Source of the DNA: Rugalucina vietnamica
Taxonomy: Eukaryota; Mollusca; Bivalvia; Lucinida; Lucinidae
Length of the DNA: 64,000 nucleotides
Assembly (NCBI GenBank): GCA_964017185.1
Contig: OZ024874.1
Location: 33,766,721-33,830,720 of the forward strand
Direction of reading: 5' to 3'
Position 1 is the first letter of the stretch. Each line of letters begins with the position of its first letter. Shown here piece after piece: positions 34,530-44,700 of this stretch. Under the pieces are notes generated by a model. The model had not been told where the DNA came from and searched no databases. It saw only the letters and a list, made by a program, of their open reading frames with translations. Made by a program: the position numbers and the translations under genes.

Positions 34530-35130
34530 TCTACTAGTACATGTATAAGCTTTAACAAAAAGCTTGGTCTATGCTTCGCATATATAAACTAGAATGTCAA
34601 AGAATCTGACCGTACTCCCATTTCATCGTGGTGCATTTGACTGAACAGAAATAAAACGCTGCGCGGTGAAAGCATTCATACATGACAATCGACCGTCACA
34701 ATACTGTCGGTTCATTTCATTCTGTTGTGGCTTGGATAGAATGTAAATGGCTACACGACAGGTGGGGCATGGTCAAAGCTTTCATACCTGACCATATAGC
34801 ATCACAATACCGTCGGTTCATTTCATTCCGTTGTTGCTTAGATAGAATGCAATCATGCACCAGTTCCACGAATTTAACAATTTGCCCCATTTTTGGTACC
34901 TATTGCACCATTGGTACAAGTGTTACCAACCAATTGGGGTTTGCATGGGTTTTTGGGGGTGTTTACACGGTCCTTGGCGAAACGACCCGGAATCCTACTA
35001 ACACGATGGTCAAGCCACTAGACTCAAATGTGCAGTTGCAGTTGTAGAGAGGTGTATGAGTTGTCTTGTAAGTAGGTCAATCTCAAACCTTAGAGTAGTC
35101 TACGCGCTGGCGCGTAGACAATAAAACGAG
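34530..35130. other. Insertion or remnant of unknown class inside copy G
   Basis: It does not match other Helentron-like copies. It contains a 107-bp tandem duplication (34683 and 34789 start GAC(A/C)AT..., sharing GTCGGTTCATTTCATTC) and a perfect hairpin GTCTACGCGC-TG-GCGCGTAGAC at 35098-35119 near its right side. Ends and TSD are unresolved. The 121-codon ORF at 34682-35047 spans the duplication and is probably chance. Confidence 0.4.
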
Positions 35131-35746
35131 TAGGCGGATCTTGGTCAAATAAAACACACAGCATCTCTGGGCAGTAGGAGAGGTTACATTGTTGTTTTTT
35201 GGCAGATCAGACTTGAACTCTGGTTGCCATGGCAATTATAAGTGGGGGTGTAGGTGTCTGACCGGAGAAGAAGTCTCACTATGCCTCACAGATGGCCACA
35301 CGCCCAGTTAGCAGCCAGCCGCGGCGGAAATCTCAACCCACATTTCTGTGTTTGTGCGTACAATATATATTGGCCTTTTGTAAACGTTTCAAACAATTTT
35401 CGTGTTTTAAATACATTTTGCATTCTCGTATTCTGAGTACTTCTATATAAAGTGGGGGGTGTAGGTGTCTGACCGGAGAAGAGGTCCCATTCCGCCTCGG
35501 ACTACTCACATGCCCAGTTAGTGAAGTAGACCCGGATAGTCTCACCCCTAATGTCTTTTTGTAGCGCCCTTTACCACTATTTATCTGCTTGTTAGGTTGC
35601 ATAGTGGTGGTAATGATTACGGCCCTTTGTTTTCCGTAATTTAAAAACCACTGATGCCACACCCTGTTTTTGGTGCGTATATTTTGCTAAGATGATGTGG
35701 CACTGAGTGTGGTATAAAAGTGTCAATTTGACACTGATGTACTATA

Positions 35747-36906
35747 CTGAAAGGAAATAGAAACTTAAGTCTTGTCTCTTGGAAGTTCCTGCGTTTAACC
35801 AATAAACACATTTTGTTTCTTGTTATAATTTTTCCATAGAGTAACGTGTCTGCTGCAAAATTGGTGCGTCAAAAATGAAGAAATTTGCTTAGGGGACTTC
35901 TACGGTCAGTTTTTTGATGCAATAGTGGAAATCAGTGTGTTCAAGTTTATTCATCAAATCTAAGCATTTGGTGTATGATGCATCAAAGAACCATAAAATC
36001 TGTATGATTTGTCTCAGTCCACTGCACTAGAAAAAAGCTGTCCCAAGAGAACCTCATGCGTCGAAAAATCACACTAAAGATTCCTACGGCATTTTTTAAC
36101 TGACGTCATTAACGTAGCCCATTTGTTTTGCTTCTGTTACGTTTTTTGCAGAATTATTCTTGGATTTGGTTTTAAAAGTAATGATACGGTATCGAGTTTT
36201 GTATTGCAAGCAGTTTTTCATAAACGTAAACGTCCACTCAGCTGTGTGTGACGTGACGCTGACGTTTTTTAAATAACAGCGATTCATGCTTTTTGATAAA
36301 AAGAAAAGAATTCAAATAATCATTTAATTAATGGGTATATCATTTGTTATCAAATGAAATGTCTGTATGCAAAATTGGGACCTCATTTCCCGACGTTGAC
36401 GTGACGCTCTCAATAAAAAGATAAACCGTTAAAACACCGGAAACAGATTTAGAATCTCAATGCCGATAAGAAAAATGCTTCTTTTGAGTTACCATAAACA
36501 TGAACTTTAATCATTTATCGTGAAAACCTTTTCACAGCGTTAGAAAACATCGAAAATGCACTTGCATGTTTGACGTTAAAAACTAAACGTTACGTTTTTC
36601 AGGATAAAATCCCAAGTTATCAATGTTTTGAGGGTATTCTAACAAGGTTGATCACTGACGCCTAATATCAGCATCTTACAAAGCGAAACCGGCTCTAATC
36701 ATGGTCTTGCATGCAAATTGGGGTGAAAACATCTGAATGACGTAACTCTATTTCGTTTGACGAAATGCATTTTTAAAATGCAAAATGTGAAGCAAAAATT
36801 ACACACTGTCACAATCAGAATATACCAACTGGTTACATTTTAAATTGGTTTAAAAATAAGTGAACAATAAGTAATGATGAAAACTTAAGTTTCTAATTCC
36901 TCTCAG
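35747..36906. mobile_element. 1.16-kb TA-flanked element, TIR CTGAAAGGAAATAG
   Basis: CTGAAAGGAAATAGAAACTT (35747) is mirrored by AAGTTTCTAATTCCTCTCAG (36887-36906), with TA on both sides (35745-35746 and 36907-36908). The Penelope-like arm at 48110 is uninterrupted at the matching point. The interior (36090-36780) is unusually rich in TGACGT/GACGTT words. No transposase ORF. Confidence 0.75.
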
Positions 36907-37399
36907 TATATAAATGTGTTTTTCCTGTGTTTTACAGATAATCACAGGTGTACCAAATATGTCTTTACTCCAGTAGACAATAACCGGATACAGCAAAATC
37001 GCGATTTCGGGTGGTCGTCCACCCTTCGTCAGTTGCTTATAAAAACACAAAGGTACATGTATATGTCGACAGTGATAATATTGGTGTTTGTCGCTGAGGT
37101 AGTGCACAACGACTATGAACTTCGTGTCACCTTTGTAACTGAAGTCTCTATACTAATAAAGATAAATGTGTATTGTTGGTTTGCGCTAACAGACACACTC
37201 ACATGCAGTGAGACAATACACACAGTGGACACTTGTCCGCGCTAGCTATCTTGCTCGAACCAAATACTGTTGTCGCTTAAAAAGCAACGTATTTGGTTTA
37301 TTTGCGCTGTTTCGCAGTTGTCAGGTTGGTACTGACGATATCTGCTAAAGATAGCTAGTCAGGGGTTGGTACCCTGTTTATAAGGGGTTGGTACCCTTT

Positions 37400-38411
37400 T
37401 ATGTGGCTTTTTTGTAAAAAGCTCGTAACTTTGATGATTTGAAAGACAGAAAATAATTTCACACGGTAGTTTCCGAAGAAACATACATGTGTACTAGTCA
37501 AAGATGGAACTCTGACTGACTGTATAGAGACAAGTTCATTCCTATGCCGTTGTTCTAATTAACATCTCAGCTGGCCGATAGTTCTGGTGTTTTAGCAAAT
37601 CCAGTCGCTACTTTGATCGTGGAGACGACCGAGCAACCAAATGCTGTCCTCATTAAAGAAATCGTTTATTGATTAGTCTGATCGAATCAATGATATCATA
37701 AACACTCTTATTTTATTGTTTCCTGATGTAAGATTACCGATGTCTTATCATATACTGCATCTGTATCGTTTTGATGTAATCGCCGTATTCTTTTTTAATT
37801 ATTTATTTTATTTATTATTTATTTTATTTATTATTTATTTTATTTATTTATTTGTTTATCTTTTTATTTATTTATGTATGTATTAATTTAAGGTGTAGCA
37901 TGGGCTAGTGTTTAGCTGTGTTTTGCATGTTTGGTCATTCCTGGTGATAGAATATTAAGTATTTGCATGTGTTTGTTTTCGTATTCTGTGCAATATTAAG
38001 TAGTTGCATGTATTTGTTTTCGTCTTTTGAACATGCTTTTCTGTAATGTACCAAGTCTGTTCTGTTAGAAGTCAAAGCCGAAGTGTGTTGAACTATAATT
38101 ATGCTGGTTTGTTCTCGAAATAACATGTCCAGTGTCCAGCTAAATACGCGGTCGATATTGTTTACATGTGTATGATTTGATCGTTTTGTCATCTAACTGT
38201 TATCTTATTAATTTTATTAAGTATTAAGAGTTACGCTTCCATGGAATAAGTGTTTTCATGGTTTAGTAGTCCAAATAGTCGACCGATTCGTCTGTACAAT
38301 ATATAATTTTGCAGTTTGCCCTGGAGGGTAGAGTGCATGTTTCTCCTAAGTCGAGTTTGTTCATGCCTATATAAAAGTTTGGTGGGGTGTATTGCCCACG
38401 TAATAACCATT

Positions 38412-38448
<37 letters not shown>

Positions 38449-38640
38449 TGGTGTGTTTGGCGGTATATGTTCTGCCTTGTTTGTTCATAAGTTATCAATT
38501 TATTAATGTGAATAAGGTGATTGTTTTATTTGTTTTGCATTTATTTATTGGGCCAATAAGTGACATCCATGTATAAGGTTTTTCTTTCTTGTTATTTGGT
38601 GGTCCTGAAAAGGACCGTTGGTGTAAAGCAATAAAATTGC
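37400..38640. other. Non-coding interior of the Penelope-like element
   Basis: Includes a TTTATTTATTATTTATTTTA microsatellite (37795-37880) and a 26-bp T run with a GT tail (38408-38440). The minus-strand ORFs here are short and unremarkable. AATAAA at about 38630 is on the plus strand. Confidence 0.45.
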
Positions 38641-38642
38641 TT

Positions 38643-39362
38643 TTATTCAGTGGCCGTTTGCTGCACGGAAGAAGCCCCGGTCGGCGCTGCCCTTTCTGTG
38701 TCCCTGCTCTGGATTCTGATCATCGTGCGTGCCAGATTTTCCATCATAGATGACATTGTTTTCTCGTAGTGAGACACAAATCTTTCAGTAAGGCTGCGCC
38801 ACATTAGCTCTTCTTTTGAAGCAGGTGGGTTTTGCACTCTGTCCTCTGCCGCTGCAATGCAGGATTGCAAGTGCTCTTCTATTGCCTGAGCAAACTGGTT
38901 CACCGTCGTTGACAAGATGGCGTCGATTTTAGAATTTATCACATCAGCATCCGGCATTCGATGTGTGTCCGACGGCCTAGGAGGTGTGTATCTTCCTCGT
39001 TCGAAGTACTTAGCATAGTACGTCTTCCAGTCGTTGGCTACTCGGACGTCGTATTTCGCTCTTGCCAGTGTTTTTTCAGACGGTGTTGTTCCACTGAGTT
39101 TCTCCTCAGGTACAGGGCTTGGAAATCTTCCGTCAAATGCAGGCGCCGTTCTAACATGGGCGTAGGGGGCTGGTCTTCTTGTCCCACGACCTCGGCCTCG
39201 TCCTCTTCCTCTGTGTGCGTTGTGATACATGGTGTTGTTGTCTCGAAGAAAAACTAAGAGTGATAAGGCCAGTTTGTAGAATGTCACCTTATAATGCCGT
39301 TTCAGGCATATTATCTTTGCGAGTTTTACGCATGAAATAATTTGATTGGTCAGAAGTATCAC
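38643..39362 (-). CDS. Unrecognised basic protein, possible first ORF of the Penelope-like element
   Basis: 239 codons as an open frame; the likely start is the Met at about 39231 (MYHNAHRGRGRGRGRG), giving about 195 residues. The N terminus is an Arg-Gly repeat, an RNA-binding-like feature. The middle is Pro-rich, and the C-terminal half looks helical (NSKIDAILSTTVNQFAQAIE; SMMENLARTMIRIQ) with coiled-coil character. It lies downstream of the RT remnant on the same strand, as expected if two copies are arranged in tandem or if it is ORF1 of the next unit. No catalytic motif is seen; the link to the RT is inferred from position. Confidence 0.45.
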   Translation of the reverse strand: MILLTNQIISCVKLAKIICLKRHYKVTFYKLALSLLVFLRDNNTMYHNAHRGRGRGRGRGTRRPAPYAHVRTAPAFDGRFPSPVPEEKLSGTTPSEKTLARAKYDVRVANDWKTYYAKYFERGRYTPPRPSDTHRMPDADVINSKIDAILSTTVNQFAQAIEEHLQSCIAAAEDRVQNPPASKEELMWRSLTERFVSHYEKTMSSMMENLARTMIRIQSRDTERAAPTGASSVQQTATE

Positions 39363-39369
39363 AGTATCA

Positions 39370-39915
39370 CCTTACTAATGTTGTCCTGGTGTGTTCTTCA
39401 CCACAGGGGTGTCTTATTTCCGCTATTATTGGTAGATTGTGCATTCTCGACTCCATGGGGAGTCATCCTGTAAGATCTCTGACACTCCATGGGGAGTCAT
39501 ACTGTAGGGAATGTTTTTTTTTTTTTTTTTTTTTTTTTTTTTCTCCTTCGTTCGTTATATTTATTAATAAAGTCATAATTTATAGGTCATATAAATGTGT
39601 TCGTTTTTTCCTGTACGGTACATGCATAAGGGTGTATTTGTATTTAGAAGATGAATTTGATAATTGTATTTTTTCTGTTCCTAACGTAGCTCTACGGCAT
39701 TGATGTTTATCATGTTTTATTTTTTCTTATCTATGGTATAGATGTAGTTTTTAGCTAATGTTCATTTTTGTTGCATTCGTATTTCGCTGTTTATTTGCAT
39801 GGGTCGTATAAAATCAAATGCGTATCAGTATCCTGCTGGAACGGTTGTTGTAGTCGTTTGTCTCCTCTTGCTGGACAGAATTTATTTCGTAATAACATTC
39901 TATTCACCATTTACC
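39370..39915. other. Non-coding spacer with a repeated CTCCATGGGGAGTCAT motif
   Basis: CTCCATGGGGAGTCAT occurs twice (39451 and 39485). CTCCATGGGGAG is itself a near-perfect palindrome. A T run of about 32 lies at 39510-39541. Confidence 0.4.
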
Positions 39916-40212
39916 TTACATAACACTCGTATCAGGGTCTTTCCTGAGGAGCGAAATCAGTAAATCTAGTTCGTCCGTGTCCTGGCCTGCTGCCATTTCC
40001 ATGCTGTCTGGTTTCAGTCTAGCTCTAACTAGCGTGTCTTTTAAGTTTTTGTTTCTCCTAAATGCCAAAATAGGTTTATTGGGAAATACTGCTTTCAGGT
40101 GCTTGCTGTCATTGATTATGTCCCAATGTTTCGATAGGGCTCGTTTGAACCCTGCCACATGTGGATTATAGACTGTTGTGAATACCAGTGGTATTTGTTT
40201 GTTGTGTATTTT
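39916..40212 (-). pseudogene. Penelope-like reverse transcriptase, C-terminal part
   Basis: Minus-strand reading from the insertion edge gives PLVFTTVYNPHVAGF, then KHWDIINDS, KAVFPNKPILAFRRNKNLKD and LVRARLK. This is the conserved block after the RT thumb in Penelope-like elements (VFxTxYxP ... HW ... FP..P...FRR..NL.D.LVRA.L). A stop follows at 39916; no GIY-YIG endonuclease is visible. The upstream part of the same coding sequence lies at 47007-47530, displaced by Helentron-like copy H. Confidence 0.7.
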
Positions 40213-40714
40213 TAGCTCACCTGAGCCGAAGGCTCACAGGTGAGCTTATAGTATACCCATGCTCCGGCGTCCGTCCGTCGTCCGTCGTCCACAATTTCAA
40301 AGATCTTCTGCTCTGAAACCGCTTGGCCGATCAAGTTGAAATTTTATGTGGAGCCTCCTTGGGTAGTGGCATTTTAAGTTTGATCGCGAAATCCAGGTCA
40401 CATGACCAAGATGGCCGCCACGCCCATATATGGTAAAAAACCCTTCAAAAATCTTCTTCTCGAGAACCGGTGTAACAGTTTATCTTGCCCCCCTGGACAG
40501 CTTGCCCCCCGGGGGGCAAAATTTCCCGGGAAATCTTACCCCCCACCCTGATTATCTTCACCCCCCGGGGGGTAAGCTGTCCAGGCCAGTTTATCTTGCC
40601 CCCCACCCACTCGGAAAGAAAGTGTTTTTAGAATATATATGTTTATTTTCCTGCACCAATGAAATAATATCATGTCCTTTTACCATTATTTAGTGACATG
40701 TTGTCTAATCCGCC

Positions 40715-40777
<63 letters not shown>

Positions 40778-41267
40778 ATTTACCTAGGTGGGGGTGAAGC
40801 TGTCCAGGGCGGTTTATCTTGCCCCCCGCCTAGGTATTGGAGGATCAATTTTTCTAAGCTTATTACACTGTTTCAAAATTAATACCATAAGAATACCTAC
40901 CTTTTAGAAATGCAATTTATTTGATTAAAAAGCCCTTTTCCTTATCATTCAGTTTTTATACCCTCAGTTACATAGGCGGGGGTGAAGCTGTCCAGGGCGG
41001 TTTATCTCGCCCCCCGCCTATGTATTGGATGATAAAATTTTCTAGGCTTATTACAACTGTTTCCAATTAATACTTAAGAAGCTTGATCAGTTTTAACTGC
41101 AATCAATTTTATTATCAAGACATTTTCCTCGTCTTTCCATTCTATACCCTCAGTTATACAGGCAGGGGTGAAGCTGTCCAGGGCGGTTTATCTTGCCCCC
41201 CGCCTATGTATTGGATGATAAAATTTTCTAGGCTTATTACACTGATTAAAAATTAATGCAGTAGGAA

Positions 41268-41706
41268 ATAAAATAAAACTGATAAATAAAATAAAACTGA
41301 GATCCTTTAAGAGCAGTGAGCATATTTTCGAGAAAGGTGATGGGCCATACCGCGGTTTCGGCTATTCAAGCCTCGTCAGTGACCCTTTAGATTTGGCAAC
41401 ATGGAGCCAAAGAGAGTTACAGTAATTTTTCAACTTTCGGCAGGCTAGTAGATACAAAGACTAGTTAAAAATGGGGCCAAACTATATTGAACGTTGGTTA
41501 GAATATGAATCTAGCCGATAATACTTTTCTGATTTCTCTAAATATCCTCTCTGATCTCAAAGGACCAAAAGGAAAATATAATCTGCACTATGGATGATGT
41601 ACGGGGAGACTTTTTAGGGCCGCCACATGGCACAACACCAGCTGCAGTAATAGCAAATAAAATAAAACTGAGATCCTTTAAGAGCAGTGAGCATATTTTC
41701 GAGAAA
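41268..41706 (-). mobile_element. Retrozyme-like insertion: 1.2 copies of a 371-bp monomer with a hammerhead ribozyme
   Basis: The 187-bp satellite is interrupted between GCAGTAGGAA and GAATTATCAG, a junction that is continuous at about 41890. A segment including AAAACTGAGATCCTTTAAG, through to ATTTTCGAGAAAG, occurs at both ends with a period of 371 bp (41293 and 41664). One complete ribozyme lies inside. A partial tandem of a circular-RNA-sized unit with a ribozyme and no ORF is what animal retrozymes look like. It depends on another element's reverse transcriptase for mobility (inference). Confidence 0.8.
41342..41385 (-). ncRNA. Type I hammerhead ribozyme
   Basis: Read on the minus strand: stem I 5' strand GGGTCA (41385-41380); core CTGACGA (41379-41373); stem II GGCT-TGAAT-AGCC (41372-41360); core GAAA (41359-41356); stem III CCGCGG (41355-41350), two base pairs and palindromic; cleavage-site triplet GTA with U16.1-H17 at 41349-41348; stem I 3' strand TGGCCC (41347-41342). 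All conserved positions of the hammerhead core are present and stem I pairs over six positions (one G-U). Predicted cleavage is between 41348 and 41347. Such short palindromic stem III forms usually act as dimers. Confidence 0.9.
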
Positions 41707-44700
41707 GAATTATCAGTTAGAAGTGCATTTAGTTTGAATACATATCTCTTTTCCTCCTCATTCAGTTCCTATCTTCACTTTCTCAGGTGGGGGTGAAGCT
41801 GTCCAGGGCGGTTTAACTCACCCCCCGCCTAGGTATAGGATGATAAAATTTTCTAGGCTTATTACACTGATTAAAAATTAATGCAGTAGGAAGAATTATC
41901 AGTTAGAAGTGCATTTAGTTTGAATACATAACCCTTTTCCTCCTCATTCAGTTCCTATCTTCACTTTCTCAGGCGGGGGTGAAGCTGTCCAGGGCGGTTT
42001 ATCTTGCCCCCCGCCTAGGTATTGGAGGATCAATTTTTCAAAGCATGTTACACTGTTTCAAAATTAATACCATAAGAAGGTCTACCTTTTAGAAATGCAA
42101 TTTATTTGATTAAAAAGCCCATTTTTCTCGTCATTCAGTTTTATACCCTCAGTTACATAGGCGGGGGTGAAGCTGTCCAGGGCGGTTTATCTTGCCCCCC
42201 GCCTATGTATTGGATGATAAAATTTTCTAGGCTTATTACACTGATTAAAAATTAATGCAGTAGGAAGAATTATCAGTTAGAAGTGCATTTAGTTTGAATA
42301 CATATCTCTTTTCCTCCTCATTCAGTTCCTATCTTCACTTTCTCAGGTGGGGGTGAAGCTGTCCAGGGCGGTTTATCTCGCCCCCCACCTAGGTATTGGA
42401 GGATGAAATTTTCGAGGCTTATTACAACTGTCTCAAATTAATACTTAAGAAGCTTTATCAGTTTTAACTGCAATCCATTTTATTATCAAGACATTTTCCT
42501 CGTCTTTCCATTCTATATCCTCAGTTATACAGGTGGGGGTGAAGCTGTCCAGGGTGGTTTATCTTGCCCCCCGCCTAGGTATTGGAGGAACAATTTTTCA
42601 AAGCATGTTACACTGTTTCAAAATTAATACCATAAGAAGGTCTCCCTTTTAGAAACACCTGGGTGGGGGGGGGGGGGGGGGGGCAAGATAAACCGCCCTG
42701 GACAGCTTACCCCCCACCCATGTACCAATTAGTTTCTTCTTTTCCGACATTGAAAACAAGTTTACAGGGCTTGTCTTGTGAGTATAAAGCCAATTCTTTT
42801 TTATATGAAGGTTGTTCAAGTGATGGTGAAGAAAAAAATATCAACATCAAAAACCTGGGTGGGGGTCAGTTCAAACCGCCCTGGACAGGTTACCCCCCAC
42901 CCCTGTACCAATAAGTTTCTTCTTTTCTGACACTGAAAACAAGTTTATAGGGCTTATCTTGTGATTTAAATCCAATATTATTTTATATGAAGGATGTTCA
43001 AATGATGGTGAAGAAAAAAAAATCAACATCAAAAACCTAGGTGGGGGGCAAGATAAACCGCCCTGGACAGGTTACCCCCCACCCTTGTACCAATTACATG
43101 TAGTTTCTTCTTTTCCGACATTGAAAAAAAGTTTATAGGACTCGTCTTGTGATTTTAAATCCACTTTTATTTTATATCAAGGTGGTTCAAATGATGGTTA
43201 AGAAAAAAAAATCGACATCAAAAAACCTGGGTGGGGGGCGAGATAAACCGCCCTGGACAGGTTGCCCCCCACCCAGGTACCAATTTTTTTCTATTTTTCT
43301 GACACTGAAAACAAGTTTATAGGACTTGTCTTGTGATTTTAAATCCATTTTTATTTTATATTTAGGTTGTACAAATGATAGTGATGAAAAAAAAATCAAC
43401 ATCAAAAAACCTGGTGGGGGGCGAGATAAACCGCCCTGGACAGGTTACCCCCCACCCTTGTACCAATTAGTTTCTTCTTTTCCAACATTGAAAACAAGTT
43501 TATAGGGCTTGTCTTGTGAGTATAAAGCCAATACTTTTTTATATTAAGGTTGTTCAAGTGATGGTGAAGAAAAAAATATCAACATAAAAAACCTGGGTGG
43601 GGGTCAGTTCAAACCGCCCTGGATATGTTACCCCCCACCCCTGTACCAATAAGTTTATTCTTTTCTGACACTGAAAACAAGTTTATAGGGCTTATCTTGT
43701 GATTTAAATCCAATATTATTTTATATTAAGTTGTTCAAATGATGGTGAAGAAAAAAAAATCAACATCAAAAACCTAGGTGGGGGGCAAGATAAACCGCCC
43801 TGGACAGGTTACCCCCCACCCTTGTACCAATTACATGTAGTTTCTTCTTTTCTGACATTGAAAGAAAGTTTATAGGACTCGTCTTGTGATTTTAAATCCA
43901 GTTTTATTTTATATCAAGGTGGTTCAAATGATGGTGAAGAAAAAAAAACAACATAAAAAAACCTGGGGGGGGGGGGGGAGATAAACTGCCCTGGACAGGT
44001 TGCCCCCCACCAAGGTACAATTTTTTTTTCTATTTTTCTGACATTGAAAACAAGTTTATAGGGCTTGTCTTGTGATTTTAAAGCCACTACTATTTATATT
44101 AAGGTTGTTCAAGTGATGGTGAAGAAAAAAGATCAACATCAAAAACCTGGGTGGGGGTGGGGGTGGGGGGGACAAGATAAACTGCCCTGGACAGCTTACC
44201 CCCCACCCATGTACCAATTAGTTTCTTCTTTTCCGACATTGAAAACAAGTTTACAGGGCTTGTCTTGTGAGTATAAAGCCAATACTTTTTTATATGAAGG
44301 TTGTTCAAGTGATGGTGAAGAAAAAAATATCAACATCAAAAACCTGGGTGGGGGTCAGTTCAAACCGCCCTGGACAGGTTACCTCCCAACCCTGTACCAA
44401 TAAGTTTCTTCTTTTCTGACACTGAAAACAAGTTTATAGGGCTTATCTTGTGATTTAAATCCAATATTATTTTATATTAAGGTTGTTCAAATGATGGTGA
44501 AGAAAAAAAATCAACATCAAAAACCTAGGTGGGGGGGCAAGATAAACCGCCCTGGACAGGTTACCCCCCACCCTTGTACCAATTACATGTAGTTTCTTCT
44601 TTTCCGACATTGAAAAAAGTTTATAGGACTCATCTTGTGATTTTAAATCCACTTTTATTTTAAATCAACGTGGTTCAAATGATGGTGACGAAAAAAATAT

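Noticed and set aside
34682..35047. 121-codon ORF as a real gene
   Set aside because: Spans a 107-bp tandem duplication, lacks motifs and splice context, and lies inside an insertion of unknown class.
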